Part shown: positions 24,021-32,705 of the stretch, piece after piece | Layout of the letters: each line of letters starts with the position of its first letter | Position numbering within the stretch: the stretch's first letter is position 1 | NCBI GenBank assembly: GCA_963697965.1 | Contig: OY969108.1 | Coordinates: 620,001-684,000, forward strand | Length of the DNA stretch: 64,000 nt | Source of the DNA: JAPLJC01 sp963697965 | GTDB lineage: Bacteria; Desulfobacterota; Desulfobaccia; Desulfobaccales; 0-14-0-80-60-11 | Direction of reading: 5' to 3' | The notes under the pieces: model-generated | The model's database searches: none | Told to the model about the DNA's origin: nothing | What the model saw: only the letters and a program-made list of their open reading frames with translations | Translations under genes and position numbers: made by a program

Positions 24021-25454
24021 ATGGGGTATCCGGTAGTCAAGGGGGTCTCTTATGTGCTGGCACATACTCCGGAGCTGGTCCGCTACGGATCGAAGCCGGT
24101 GCGGGAAATCCCCAAGGAACCAGATTTACTTGAGAAAATTCAATCCCGGTTGCGGAGCTATGAGGAAGCCGTGGCCTACCCGGCGCACCAGGTTTTCATC
24201 GGGGCACTGCCTCCGGAAAATCTATGGGAAATTGAACGGCCCTGGTTTCAACATCCCCTGGAAGGGGCGCAGCGGTTCGGCCCTTTTGGCGAAATCATGC
24301 CTCAATCTGAGTTCTACGGCCTGCTGAAGCTGGTGGATGAGTTTGACCTGATCCAGTTGGAAGAAAATTTTACCGCCAAGGTCAGGCAGGCTCTTTCGAA
24401 TCATCCCCTGATCAAGGATGAGGATCTGGAGCGGTTAGGTTCAGGAGTCGCTTTGGAGCAACTTCGGCAGGAAATTGCCGGCGGCGCTTTACCTATTTTT
24501 GAGCAAAACGAAGTGGTGGGCTGCCTGCGTAACGGCCACGATGAGGATGAAAACCTGAGCGCTGCCGTCCTCATGGAAAACCTGGCCTGCAAGGCCTCGG
24601 GAGTCCTGGCCCTGCGCCACCTGCTCACTTCTTTTGGGCCCGGCGCCGCGGCCATTGAATACCTTATGAATTGCGGCGAAGAGGCCGTGGGCGACCGCTA
24701 CCAGCGGGGCGCCGGCAACCTGGCCAAGGCTATGGCGGAAAAAGCCGGATGCGTTAACTGCAGCGGCGCCGATATCAAAGCCTTTTGCTGCGCTCCGGTG
24801 CATACTATGGTATTGGCGGCCAGCCTGGTTCAGGCCGGAGTATTCAAAGAGGTGGCAGTGGTGGGCGGCGGTTCTCTGGCCAAGCTCGGCATGAAGATGC
24901 GAGGGCACCTGGCCAAAAACATCCCTATCATGGAGGACGTGCTGGGGGCCTTTGCCGTGGTGGTGGGCCAGGATGACGGGGTCAATCCCAGGATCCGCCT
25001 CGACGTGGTGGGCAAGCATGAGGTGGCGGCGTCTTCCTCGCAGCAGGCCATCATGGAATCCCTGGTTTTTAAGCCATTGGCCAGGGTTGGCCTGAAGATT
25101 ACGGATATTGAAAAATACGCCACGGAGATGCATAACCCGGAAATCACCGAGCCGGCCGGCAGCGGCAACACCCCCCGGGGGAACTACCGCATGATTGGCG
25201 GACTGGCCGTTATGCATAAGCTGCTGACTCCCGCCGACCTGGATCAGTTCGAGCACACCCACGGCATGCCGGGCTTTGCCCCCACCCAGGGCCATATCCC
25301 CTCGGCCCTGCCATTCTTGGGCCACGCCCGAAACCGGATGCTTAAGGGTGATTTGCGCACCGCCATGTTTCTGGGCAAGGGCAGCCTCTTTTTGGCCAAG
25401 ATGACCAAATTGTCCGACGGGATGTCCTTCCTTTTAGAAAAAAATGGAGGATAA
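24021..25454 (+). CDS. grdC: Glycine reductase component C beta-subunit homologue (GrdC-like)
   Basis: ATG 24021 (MGYPVVKGVSYVLAHTPELVRYGSKPVREI) has CAGGAGG upstream and matches GrdC N-termini closely; 477 residues, slightly shorter than clostridial GrdC. The thiolase/FabH-like core shows NCSGADIKAFCCAPVHTMVLAASLVQAGVFKEVAVVGGGSLAKLGMKM and ATEMHNPEITEPAGSGNTPRGNYRMIGGLAVM. In the known system component C (GrdC plus GrdD) takes the acetyl unit from the selenoether on GrdA and releases acetyl phosphate. The partner grdD normally follows grdC. Here it is absent and grdA comes next after a 130-base gap. Confidence 0.92.
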   Translation: MGYPVVKGVSYVLAHTPELVRYGSKPVREIPKEPDLLEKIQSRLRSYEEAVAYPAHQVFIGALPPENLWEIERPWFQHPLEGAQRFGPFGEIMPQSEFYGLLKLVDEFDLIQLEENFTAKVRQALSNHPLIKDEDLERLGSGVALEQLRQEIAGGALPIFEQNEVVGCLRNGHDEDENLSAAVLMENLACKASGVLALRHLLTSFGPGAAAIEYLMNCGEEAVGDRYQRGAGNLAKAMAEKAGCVNCSGADIKAFCCAPVHTMVLAASLVQAGVFKEVAVVGGGSLAKLGMKMRGHLAKNIPIMEDVLGAFAVVVGQDDGVNPRIRLDVVGKHEVAASSSQQAIMESLVFKPLARVGLKITDIEKYATEMHNPEITEPAGSGNTPRGNYRMIGGLAVMHKLLTPADLDQFEHTHGMPGFAPTQGHIPSALPFLGHARNRMLKGDLRTAMFLGKGSLFLAKMTKLSDGMSFLLEKNGG

Positions 25455-25584
25455 GAGGTACGGCTCTGCATGTCACCCAAGAGACCTTTGTTGCGGAAGT
25501 TGAATCAGGCAAATTGGTGGCGGGCTATCTGTAAGCGGCCCTGGAATTTTAATCTACCTAAGTGAACCGAGGAGGTTTCGTCAC
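25455..25584 (+). other. grdC-grdA intergenic gap where grdD would be expected
   Basis: No full gene fits. One frame lacking a start codon reads ALHVTQETFVAEVESGKLV and then stops, weakly reminiscent of a thioredoxin N-terminus. A 31-codon ATG frame in another phase (25470-25565) looks random. GAGGAGG at 25569-25575 serves grdA. Confidence 0.35.
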
Positions 25585-26037
25585 ATGTTACAAGGAAAGA
25601 AAGTCATTTGCATCGGGGAACGGGATGGGGTGCCAGCGCCGGCCATTGCCGAGTGCGTCCGAACCGCAGGAGCGCAACCGGTCCTGGCGTTGACCCAGTG
25701 CTTCGTCTGAACCGCAGCAGGGGCCATGGACCTGGAAGATCAGGGGACGATCAAGAAAGCCGTTGCTGACAACGGCACGGAAAACCTGGTGGTGGTTTTG
25801 GGCTCTCCCGATGCGGAAAGCGCTGCAATCTATGCAGAAACCGTCACCCATGGCGATCCCACCTTCGCAGGTCCTTTGGCCGGAGTCCCGTTGGGACTCC
25901 CTGTGTATCACATCCTGGAAGACCGCATCAAGGAGTTGGTGGATCCGGAAACCTACCAGCAGCAGGTAGGGATGATGGAGTTTGTCCTCAATAAGGAGGC
26001 CATTACCGCGGCGATGGAAAAGATCCGCCAGCAATAG
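25585..26037 (+). CDS. grdA: Glycine/sarcosine/betaine reductase selenoprotein A (GrdA), TGA as selenocysteine
   Basis: ATG 25585 after CCGAGGAGG. With TGA 25708-25710 read as Sec42 the product is 150 residues, the normal GrdA size. The sequence is highly family-like: GKKVICIGERDGVPAPAIAE, then Cys39-F-V-Sec42 (the CxxU redox pair), then TAAGAMDLEDQ, VVVLGSPDAESAAIYAETVTHGDPTFAGPLAGVPLGLPVYHILED. Selenoprotein A receives the carboxymethyl group as a selenoether and hands it to component C, with re-reduction by thioredoxin. A short imperfect stem (CAGG/CCTG, 25718-25734) follows the TGA; it is weaker than the grdB hairpins. Standard gene callers start this gene late at 25726. A terminator follows. 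Confidence 0.93.
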
Positions 26038-26070
26038 TTGGAGTAAGAGCTTCGGAATCGCGGTTAAACC

Positions 26071-26104
26071 AGCCCCGGTGCTCCCTTAAGCCGGGGCTTT
26101 TTTC
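26071..26104 (+). terminator. Rho-independent terminator after grdA
   Basis: Stem AGCCCCGG (26071-26078), 12-base loop, CCGGGGCT (26091-26098) followed by TTTTT. It closes the Grd transcript, 34 bases after the grdA stop, and separates it from the second DASS gene. Confidence 0.88.
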
Positions 26105-26597
26105 ATAAGGCGCCTGTGCAGTCGCTAGCCATTTGCTATCGCCAGATTCTGGAGGTGGCGGCTAGTGCAAGTTAGCGCCTATCGACCCGCCTTTACATCC
26201 ATTCCCAGATTCCTCCCTGCGTTACCACCTGAGTTGGGAACCACGACTAGGAGACCGACTTGGATTCTCATTAAATTGTCTGGATCTGGAGCCTGGATCA
26301 TTGTCGAACTGATCCGAGGACTTCTCGTCCTCCCTCACTAACTGGCGATGTAGCCCTTCTCCCAGATATAACTGTAACTTATTGTAATTTCACGATATTT
26401 AATTATCAAGGTTCCATGACCTTCTGCGGTTTTATTTATCGTCCAGCCGATGGAAACCGCTTTTCAATTCAGGGATGATCGATCCAAATAATCGGGAAGG
26501 CCAGGGAAAATCTGGTGAGCAAGGGCAGTAGTGCCCCTCTTTTGTGATTTTGGAGGCAAGCTGAGCGCAATTTTCGATAAACCGGAGAGGAAATTAA
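26105..26597. other. Long upstream region of the second DASS gene
   Basis: Nearly 500 bases without a credible gene. It contains the 59-base element at 26438-26496 that recurs before the AprA-like gene, AT-rich sequence (26365-26415) suited to a promoter, and GGAGAGG just before the DASS start. The length suggests complex regulation. Confidence 0.5.
26438..26496 (+). promoter_or_regulatory. 59-base conserved upstream element, copy 1
   Basis: Aligns without gaps to 28137-28195 with 47 of 59 positions identical by my count. The best-kept blocks are ATCGTC.AGCCGAT, TTTTCAATTC, and AAATAATC. It ends 101 bases before the DASS start. Likely a shared promoter/operator; the binding protein is unknown. 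Confidence 0.65.
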
Positions 26598-28091
26598 ATG
26601 GACGAAGAAATCGCAGTCGCAGGGGGAAAACCAGTCTTAGCAGAGATAAAGTCCATTGAAAAAACGGAAGAGAAAGAGGCGGCAGGGGTTAAATCGCGAA
26701 GTTTTGGCCTGCTGGCAGCTTTTGGCATCCTCCTCCTGTTTCATTTCGGTCCAACTTTTCCGGGATTAAAGCAACCAACCCAATCCGTACTGGGAGTCTT
26801 CCTATGGTTTATCGTGATTATGATTAGTGACGCACTTCCCGGCGCCATTGTTGGAATTACCTCTCCCCTGTTACTTGTCTTGTTTGCAAAAATGAAAGTA
26901 CCCCAGGCTTTTAATGCCTTCAACACGGATATTTTTTTCCTGGCGGCGGGAGCATTTATTATTGCTGCCGTCATGATGGGCACCCCCTTGGGTAAGAGGA
27001 TCACCCTTACCGTCGCCTCGATAATGAAATCCAATCGGGTAACGAGAGTCATGTTGGGGCTATCTCTGGCCGAGCTTGCGACCCACCCCGTTATCCCGGT
27101 CGTTAATGAAACCGCTTTGTTCCTTCCCATATGCAAGGGCATGGGATCCTTGATGGAGGGGAAGGAATCCAGGCCTGAGGTAAAAAGAATAAATACCGCG
27201 GTGCTCTATTTTATCGCCGGGATACTGCCGCTTTTTATAGGCCCGCTGTTTTTGACCAGTCATTTCCCCAATTTAATATTGGTAGGCTACCTGAAGGATG
27301 CCCAGCATCTGGATATATCTTGGGGCCGGTGGTTCTGGATCAATGTTCCTCTCTGGGGCTTGCTGCCCATAGCTTATCTTTACGTGGCCTGGTACTTCCG
27401 TCTGGGAGGGCTGGTCATACCCGGAGCAGAAACGGGGATTGCCAACATGAGGGCGGAGCTGGGAAAAATGACCTGGCCGGAAAAATGGGCCTTGATTTGC
27501 ATATTCATTGGCATGTTCCTCTGGATCACGGGTTGGATACAACCTGGCATGGCCGCCCTGGTAGTTTCATTTTTATTGTTTGTTCCGTGGGGTGGAATCG
27601 AATTCAAAAAGATACACCAGCACATCTTATGGGATGTATTGATCCTTCTTGGAGGAGCCATATCTTTAGGCACCTCATTATACAAGTCCGGTGCCGTTAG
27701 TTGGCTCTCAGGTATTATTGTTGAGCCCATAAGATCTCTGCATCTACCTGTTGTAGTAATCTTTATAATTCTGGCCTTTGGACTCCACATAGCCAGAGCT
27801 GGTATCGTCAGCGCCGTGGCGGCCGGCGCCGCCTTCGTTCCCTTAGTGGCAGGATTGGCCACTGCCCTGGGTTATAATGTTTTGCCCTTCTCAGTGGTCA
27901 TCATTAATTGTTTGAGTTACGCCTTTTTTCTACCCTTTTCCATAACGGCCTTTCTGATTGCCTGGAGCGCCTCAGGAACCTCAAGTTGGGAGGCCATTAA
28001 ATTCGGAGCACCTCTTTCGATTATCGCCAACCTTTATGTCATATTGGTGCAGCCAGTTTGGCTGAGCTTAATAGGATATCCTTTAAGATAA
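26598..28091 (+). CDS. DASS (SLC13)-family sodium:anion symporter, copy 2
   Basis: 497 residues, ATG 26598 with GGAGAGG upstream. A charged N-terminal tail of ~40 residues is followed by about twelve helices. Features: ALPGAIVGITSPLLLVLFAKM, FLAAGAFIIAAVMMGTPLGKRITL, the first substrate loop HPVIPVVNETALFLPIC (SNT-type motif, with Asn-Glu-Thr), and DVLILLGGAISLGTSLYKSGAVSWLSG. It is only distantly similar to copy 1 (19906-21357). It shares a 59-base upstream element with the AprA-like operon that follows 124 bases later, which suggests its substrate is handled by that operon. Dicarboxylates such as fumarate or succinate analogues are plausible, but this is inference. Confidence 0.88.
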   Translation: MDEEIAVAGGKPVLAEIKSIEKTEEKEAAGVKSRSFGLLAAFGILLLFHFGPTFPGLKQPTQSVLGVFLWFIVIMISDALPGAIVGITSPLLLVLFAKMKVPQAFNAFNTDIFFLAAGAFIIAAVMMGTPLGKRITLTVASIMKSNRVTRVMLGLSLAELATHPVIPVVNETALFLPICKGMGSLMEGKESRPEVKRINTAVLYFIAGILPLFIGPLFLTSHFPNLILVGYLKDAQHLDISWGRWFWINVPLWGLLPIAYLYVAWYFRLGGLVIPGAETGIANMRAELGKMTWPEKWALICIFIGMFLWITGWIQPGMAALVVSFLLFVPWGGIEFKKIHQHILWDVLILLGGAISLGTSLYKSGAVSWLSGIIVEPIRSLHLPVVVIFIILAFGLHIARAGIVSAVAAGAAFVPLVAGLATALGYNVLPFSVVIINCLSYAFFLPFSITAFLIAWSASGTSSWEAIKFGAPLSIIANLYVILVQPVWLSLIGYPLR

Positions 28092-28136
28092 AAAACGGCC
28101 CGCTGGCCATGCGCCTTTAACCTTCCAGCATCATAT

Positions 28137-28195
28137 ATCGTCTAGCCGATAGAAGACGGTTTTCAATTCCGGGATAATTCAACTAAATAATCCGG
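28137..28195 (+). promoter_or_regulatory. 59-base conserved upstream element, copy 2
   Basis: Counterpart of 26438-26496. It ends only 19 bases before the AprA-like start, so if it contains the promoter the mRNA leader is very short; CTAAATAATC near 28182-28191 could be the -10 region. Confidence 0.65.
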
Positions 28196-28214
28196 TTACG
28201 GTAAGGAGAACGAC

Positions 28215-29966
28215 ATGGCCAAAGAACTCCCCAAAGACTTACAGGACATCCCCACAGAGGTGATCGACACGGACCTCCTCATCGTGGGCGGGGGCAACGC
28301 CGGTTGCTTTGCGGCCATTGAGGCCAAAAGGCTGGCGCCCGAGCTCAAGGTCACCATCATGGAAAAGGCCCATATCAGCCGCAGCGGCGCCACCGCCGCC
28401 GGTATGGACGCCATCAACACTTACATCCCCGAGGGGAAGACCCCGGAGGACCTGGTGCGCTGGAGCCGCTCCCAGGTGGGGGGCGGGCCCATCAGGGAAG
28501 ACCTGGCCCTGAGCAATGCCCAGAATCTCAACGAAGCGGTGGAGGACCTGGAAAGGTGGGGCCTGCCCATCCTCCGGGACGACGCCGGCAAGCCCCAGTA
28601 CCGGGGTGGCTGGGACGTCTCCATTCATGGAGAGCAGCTCAAGCCCATCATGGCCGAGAAGGCCATGGAGATGGGGGCGGAGGTCTACAACCGCATTCCC
28701 GCCACGGGACTCCTGATGGACGGCGGCCGCTGCGTGGGGGCCATGGGGTTCGGGGTCAGGAACGGCAAGTTTTACGTCTTCCGGGCCCGGGCGGTCATCG
28801 TCTCGGCTGGCGGCGCCATCGGCCTCTATAAATCTCACACCTCCGACGCCACCAGCTCCCACCATCAAGTCTGGGGGAGCCCCTTCAACGTGGGCAGCGC
28901 CTACGCCCTGGGCATCATGCAGGGGGCGGAGATGACCTCTTTTGAGCAGAGATGGGTGGCCACCCGCACCAAAGACTTCTGCGGGCCGGTGGACACCATT
29001 TCGGTGGGTTACAAATCCAACATCACCAACGCCAAGGGCGAGCAGATTTTGCAGAAGCATTACGCCCACCTGGGAGGTGATAAGGCGCCCCGCTATATCC
29101 GGGCCAACGCCCCCATGGAGGAGTGGCTGGCGGGCCGGGGTCCCTGTTACGCGGACACCACCCATCTGAGCCAGGAAGAAGTCAAGGAGATGAAGATCGA
29201 TTACCTGAACGAACGGCCGGCCTTCGTGCTTTTTCTGGCCGCCCGCGGCCAGGACATCTCCAAGGAGGGCATCGAGGTCTACGGCAGCGACCCGTACGTG
29301 GTGGGGGGCCATACCCAGAGCGGCTACTGGGTGGATATGGAGCGCATGACCACGGTGCCCGGCCTGTTCGCCGCCGGGGAGAGCGCCGGGGGCAATCCCA
29401 ACAAGTTCGTGGGAGGCTGCGCCGCCGAGGGCAAGCTGGCCGCCCGCGGGGCCCTGAAGTACCTGGCCGGGGTGAGCCAGCCGGAGTTGGACGTGCAGCA
29501 GGTGGAACGGGAAAAGGAGCGGGTCTTTGCGCCGCTGCTGCGGGGCCCGGAGTTCGACGGGGTCTCCCCGACGGAGATGGAAGAGCGCATGCAGCGCCTT
29601 ATGGATGAATATGCCGGCGGCACTACCCAGTTCTACCGGTGCAACGAGGAGCGCCTGGACTATGCCCTCAAGCATCTGAAGATGCTGCAAGACCAGACTA
29701 AGTACCTTTATGCCAAGGACCTGCACGACCTGATGGGCGCTCACGAGGTCATGGACCGCCTGGACGTGTCCGAGGTCCTGGTGCACCATCTCAAATTCCG
29801 GAAAGAGACCCGCTGGCAGGGCTGGCAGACCCGCTCCGATTACCCGGAGATGGACCCGAAATTTGATTGCTTTGTGGAGTCCCGGCGCCATAAAGAAACG
29901 GGCGAGATCGAGATGTTTACCCGTCCCTATGAACAACTGGTCCCCGGGGACCGCTGCCAGCCATAG
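28215..29966 (+). CDS. AprA-like flavoprotein (fumarate reductase/APS reductase alpha superfamily)
   Basis: 583 residues, ATG 28215 behind TAAGGAGAACG. The FAD-binding GGGNAG is at residues 25-30 and is followed by EKAHISRSGATAAGMDAINTYIPEGKTPEDLVRW. Flavin/C-terminal block: RMTTVPGLFAAGESAGGNPNKFVGGCAAEGKLAARGALKYL. The domain order is that of APS reductase alpha and fumarate reductase flavoproteins. Dissimilatory AprA is about 660 residues and, as far as I recall, differs around the AMP/APS site, so this is a shorter paralogue with unknown substrate. A two-cluster ferredoxin of AprB type, then HdrA, HdrC and HdrB follow in one operon, so electrons pass between this flavin site and the Hdr complex. 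Confidence 0.85.
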   Translation: MAKELPKDLQDIPTEVIDTDLLIVGGGNAGCFAAIEAKRLAPELKVTIMEKAHISRSGATAAGMDAINTYIPEGKTPEDLVRWSRSQVGGGPIREDLALSNAQNLNEAVEDLERWGLPILRDDAGKPQYRGGWDVSIHGEQLKPIMAEKAMEMGAEVYNRIPATGLLMDGGRCVGAMGFGVRNGKFYVFRARAVIVSAGGAIGLYKSHTSDATSSHHQVWGSPFNVGSAYALGIMQGAEMTSFEQRWVATRTKDFCGPVDTISVGYKSNITNAKGEQILQKHYAHLGGDKAPRYIRANAPMEEWLAGRGPCYADTTHLSQEEVKEMKIDYLNERPAFVLFLAARGQDISKEGIEVYGSDPYVVGGHTQSGYWVDMERMTTVPGLFAAGESAGGNPNKFVGGCAAEGKLAARGALKYLAGVSQPELDVQQVEREKERVFAPLLRGPEFDGVSPTEMEERMQRLMDEYAGGTTQFYRCNEERLDYALKHLKMLQDQTKYLYAKDLHDLMGAHEVMDRLDVSEVLVHHLKFRKETRWQGWQTRSDYPEMDPKFDCFVESRRHKETGEIEMFTRPYEQLVPGDRCQP

Positions 29967-29993
29967 ATATTATTCAGGCAAGGAGGAAGAAAG

Positions 29994-30314
29994 ATGCCGC
30001 CAAGGGTTGACCGTGAGAAATGCGACGGCTGCAAGGCCGAGGAAGAACCGCTCTGTGCCCAGATCTGCCCCGGAGACCTGATGGTCCTGGGGGAAAACAA
30101 GAAAGCCTTTTGCCGGGCGCCCCGGGACTGCTGGGACTGCATGTCCTGCACCAAGTCCTGCCCGGTGGGGGCCATCGAAACCCGGACTCCTTATCAATTG
30201 GGTTACCATGTGGCGCGGCTCATCCCCATGATGGGGACTAACACCATCACCTGGACCTGCATCGATCTCAATGGCAAGGTGGAGCGTTTCCGGTACAAAA
30301 ACAGGACGACGTAA
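29994..30314 (+). CDS. AprB-like 2[4Fe-4S] ferredoxin subunit
   Basis: 106 residues, ATG 29994 behind AGGAGGAAGA. Two clusters: Cys10, Cys13, Cys21, Cys25 (CDGCKAEEEPLCAQICP, with an AprB-style insertion between second and third Cys) and Cys46, Cys49, Cys52, Cys56 (CWDCMSCTKSCP). The C-terminal ~45 residues (TNTITWTCIDLNGKVERFRYKNR) resemble the short tail domain of AprB that contacts AprA. It lies 27 bases after the flavoprotein gene and is its probable electron-relay subunit. Smaller than dissimilatory AprB (about 150 residues). Confidence 0.85.
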   Translation: MPPRVDREKCDGCKAEEEPLCAQICPGDLMVLGENKKAFCRAPRDCWDCMSCTKSCPVGAIETRTPYQLGYHVARLIPMMGTNTITWTCIDLNGKVERFRYKNRTT

Positions 30315-30319
30315 AGGAC

Positions 30320-32692
30320 ATGTCTAAAGCCGCACCCAAAATTGCCTTATTGCTATGGGATCCGGGGGGGCGCCTGGCCGCAGCCCTGGACCTGGAGGCC
30401 CTGGTGCAAAAGTCGGCCAGGGCCAAAGGGGTGGCCCGCGCCGAGATCATCATGGATCCGGGCTCACCGTCCTTCCTCGAGACGCTGCCTCAAGACCTGG
30501 AAGCCGGGGTGATCGACCGGGTTCTCTGGGTGGGGCGGTTCAGCGACGAGCAGAGAAAGGGCTTGCCGGCCGAGCTTAGCGCCTTCGGCTTGAACCCGTA
30601 TCTCCACCACTGGTGCGATCTGGAAGAACAGGGCCTCTTGCTGGCGGGCCTGGAGCCGGGTCTGAGAAACCGGAAGGCCAGAGTCCTTCTGGAGATGGCC
30701 CTGGCTCGCACCCGACTGCTTGAGCCCCTGGAACCTCTGGAGCTGCCGGCTACCGATGCCGTCCTCATCATGGGAGCCGGGGTGGCGGGGCTTCATGCCG
30801 CAGTCTCCCTGGCAGAACTGGGCAAGCGAGTGTATCTGGTGGAAAAGGAGAGCGGCGTGGGTGGTAAAGTCGCTCTCCTGTCCCGGTTCTACCCCCGCCT
30901 CTGTGACCCCCATTGCGGCCTGCAATTTTGTCTGGATAAGCTGAGCGTTTCTCCTCTGGCGGAGTTCCATACCCTGTCCAACCTGGTGGCCTTGGAGGGC
31001 AGCCCCGGGAATTTCCAGGCCCGGATTCTCAAAAAGCCTCGCTATGTCCGGGAGGAAAAATGCAATGGCTGCGGCGTCTGTCTGGCTGCCTGCCCGGTGG
31101 ACCTGCCTGCCAGCCAGGAACCTGGCTTTGAAAAGATTGCCCCATTCCTGACGCCAGGTCGGAAGGCTATCCATCAGGCCTATCCCCTGGCCTATCCCGC
31201 CGCCTTTGTGGTAGAGCGCCAGCACTGCCCTCCCGAATGCCGGGAATGCGCCACGGTCTGCCCATCCGGCGCCGTGGATTTGGACCAGCTTCCTCTCGAA
31301 ACGGACCTTAACGTGGGTGCGGTGCTGGTTACCACGGGGTGGGATCCTTACCCCCTCTCCCAGGTGGCGGAATTCGGTTATCAGAGGTATGCCCGGGTAA
31401 TCAGTAACCTGGAGATGGAACAGCTTCTGGGCGCCGATCGGTTAGGCTGGGCTCTCCCGGAAACCTCCTGGGGAGATATGAAAGAAATAGGCTTCATACA
31501 GTGTGCGGGCAGCCGGGATGAGCGGCACCTCCCGTACTGTTCCTCGGTCTGTTGCTCCGCCACTCTGAAACAGGCCGTACAGATAAAAGAAAGGGACCCT
31601 CAAGCCAACTGCTACGTTTTTTATATCGATATGCGCTCCCCGGGGTTCGACGAAGATCTTTACCGGCGGGCCAGGGATTTGGGAGTGGTGTTTAACCGTG
31701 AGATTCCGTCTGCCGTCGATTTGAACCCGGTCACCGGAAAGCTGGGATTGCGGGTTATCGACCCCTCTCTGAATGCGCCGCTTATGATAAACCTCGATCT
31801 TTTGGTGTTGGCCGGGGGGATGACTCCGGCCCAAGGGACCCCGGACGTGGTCCAGGTCCTTAACTTGCCTCAAAATTCTTATGGTTTTTATGAATCCCAC
31901 TATCAATGCCATCCTGAGGAGTGCCAGAGAACCGGCATTTATGTAGCCGGATGCGCCCGGGAGCCCATGAAGGTTAGCCAGTCCATCGAATCGGCCCATC
32001 TAGCCGCCATGAAGGCTTTAAAATATTTGGAGGGCCGGGTTCTCATCGAACCCACCTATCCGGTGGTGGACAAGACCCGGTGCGATCAGTGCAAGCGTTG
32101 TGTGGAGGAGTGCCCTTTCGGGAGCTTCACCTTTGATGAGAAGAGCTTCCCGACCCCGGATCTGGCCCGTTGCCGCCAATGCGGCAACTGCATGGGCCTG
32201 TGCCCCCTGGGGATCATCTCCTTGCAGCATAACACCATCAAGCAGATGGCGGCCCAGGTGGAAGCCTGCGACGTCTCCTTTATGGGAGATAATGAGCCGG
32301 TGGTGTTGGCCTTTCTCTGCCAAAACGACGCTTACCACCTGGCCCGGGGTGCGGTGGCCGCAGGCCTCGACATTCCGCCCAACGTCATCTTCCTCAAGGT
32401 TCCGTGTGCCGGCTCAGTGAATAACGCCCTCGTGGCGGATGCCCTTTCTTTTGGCATTGATGGGGTCCTGATTGGCGGATGCCCGGAGGATCAGTGCCAT
32501 TATGTGCGGGGGAGCCAGTTGGTCCAGAAACGCAGCGGCGATTTGCGGGACAAACTGCAAAAGATGATGATCGAACCGGAAAGGGTTCGCTTTGCCAACC
32601 TGGAAATACGGGACTCTGTTAAATTCGTAAACCTGCTCCACTCCTATCTGGGGGATCTCAAGACCATGGGGCCCAACCCTTTTAAAATTTAG
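30320..32692 (+). CDS. HdrA/QmoB-like iron-sulfur flavoprotein with C-terminal MvhD domain
   Basis: 790 residues, ATG 30320, five bases after the ferredoxin gene. Residues 1-140 form an N-terminal domain without obvious motif. FAD site GAGVAG at 152-157 with YLVEKESGVGGKVALLSRFYP. Cys-rich HdrA signature (LCDPHCGLQFC), ferredoxin-type CNGCGVCLAACPVD, CPPECRECATVCPSG, the HdrA C-terminal CAGSRDERHLPYCSSVCCSATLKQ, a second pair of [4Fe-4S] motifs (CDQCKRCVEECPFG, CRQCGNCMGLCPLG) and an MvhD-like domain (LAFLCQNDAYHLARGAVAAG ... GGCPEDQCHYVRG). HdrA-MvhD fusion is the QmoB layout. It should bifurcate or relay electrons between the AprAB-like pair, HdrBC and a soluble donor. Confidence 0.88.
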   Translation: MSKAAPKIALLLWDPGGRLAAALDLEALVQKSARAKGVARAEIIMDPGSPSFLETLPQDLEAGVIDRVLWVGRFSDEQRKGLPAELSAFGLNPYLHHWCDLEEQGLLLAGLEPGLRNRKARVLLEMALARTRLLEPLEPLELPATDAVLIMGAGVAGLHAAVSLAELGKRVYLVEKESGVGGKVALLSRFYPRLCDPHCGLQFCLDKLSVSPLAEFHTLSNLVALEGSPGNFQARILKKPRYVREEKCNGCGVCLAACPVDLPASQEPGFEKIAPFLTPGRKAIHQAYPLAYPAAFVVERQHCPPECRECATVCPSGAVDLDQLPLETDLNVGAVLVTTGWDPYPLSQVAEFGYQRYARVISNLEMEQLLGADRLGWALPETSWGDMKEIGFIQCAGSRDERHLPYCSSVCCSATLKQAVQIKERDPQANCYVFYIDMRSPGFDEDLYRRARDLGVVFNREIPSAVDLNPVTGKLGLRVIDPSLNAPLMINLDLLVLAGGMTPAQGTPDVVQVLNLPQNSYGFYESHYQCHPEECQRTGIYVAGCAREPMKVSQSIESAHLAAMKALKYLEGRVLIEPTYPVVDKTRCDQCKRCVEECPFGSFTFDEKSFPTPDLARCRQCGNCMGLCPLGIISLQHNTIKQMAAQVEACDVSFMGDNEPVVLAFLCQNDAYHLARGAVAAGLDIPPNVIFLKVPCAGSVNNALVADALSFGIDGVLIGGCPEDQCHYVRGSQLVQKRSGDLRDKLQKMMIEPERVRFANLEIRDSVKFVNLLHSYLGDLKTMGPNPFKI

Positions 32693-32705
32693 ACTGCGGC
32701 AAACT

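Noticed and set aside
25726..26037. Short grdA ORF starting at an internal Met
   Set aside because: The frame extends upstream across TGA 25708 to ATG 25585 with canonical GrdA sequence and a proper ribosome-binding site.
28239..29936. 565-codon minus-strand ORF opposite the AprA-like gene
   Set aside because: It is His/Leu/Gly-rich, lacks any protein motif and is the antisense of a strongly conserved flavoprotein gene in GC-rich DNA.
28215..30314. True dissimilatory APS reductase (aprAB)
   Set aside because: Alpha and beta subunits are both shorter than the dissimilatory enzymes, and the genes are not with sat or a complete qmoABC, so a sulfate-respiration role is not supported by sequence alone.
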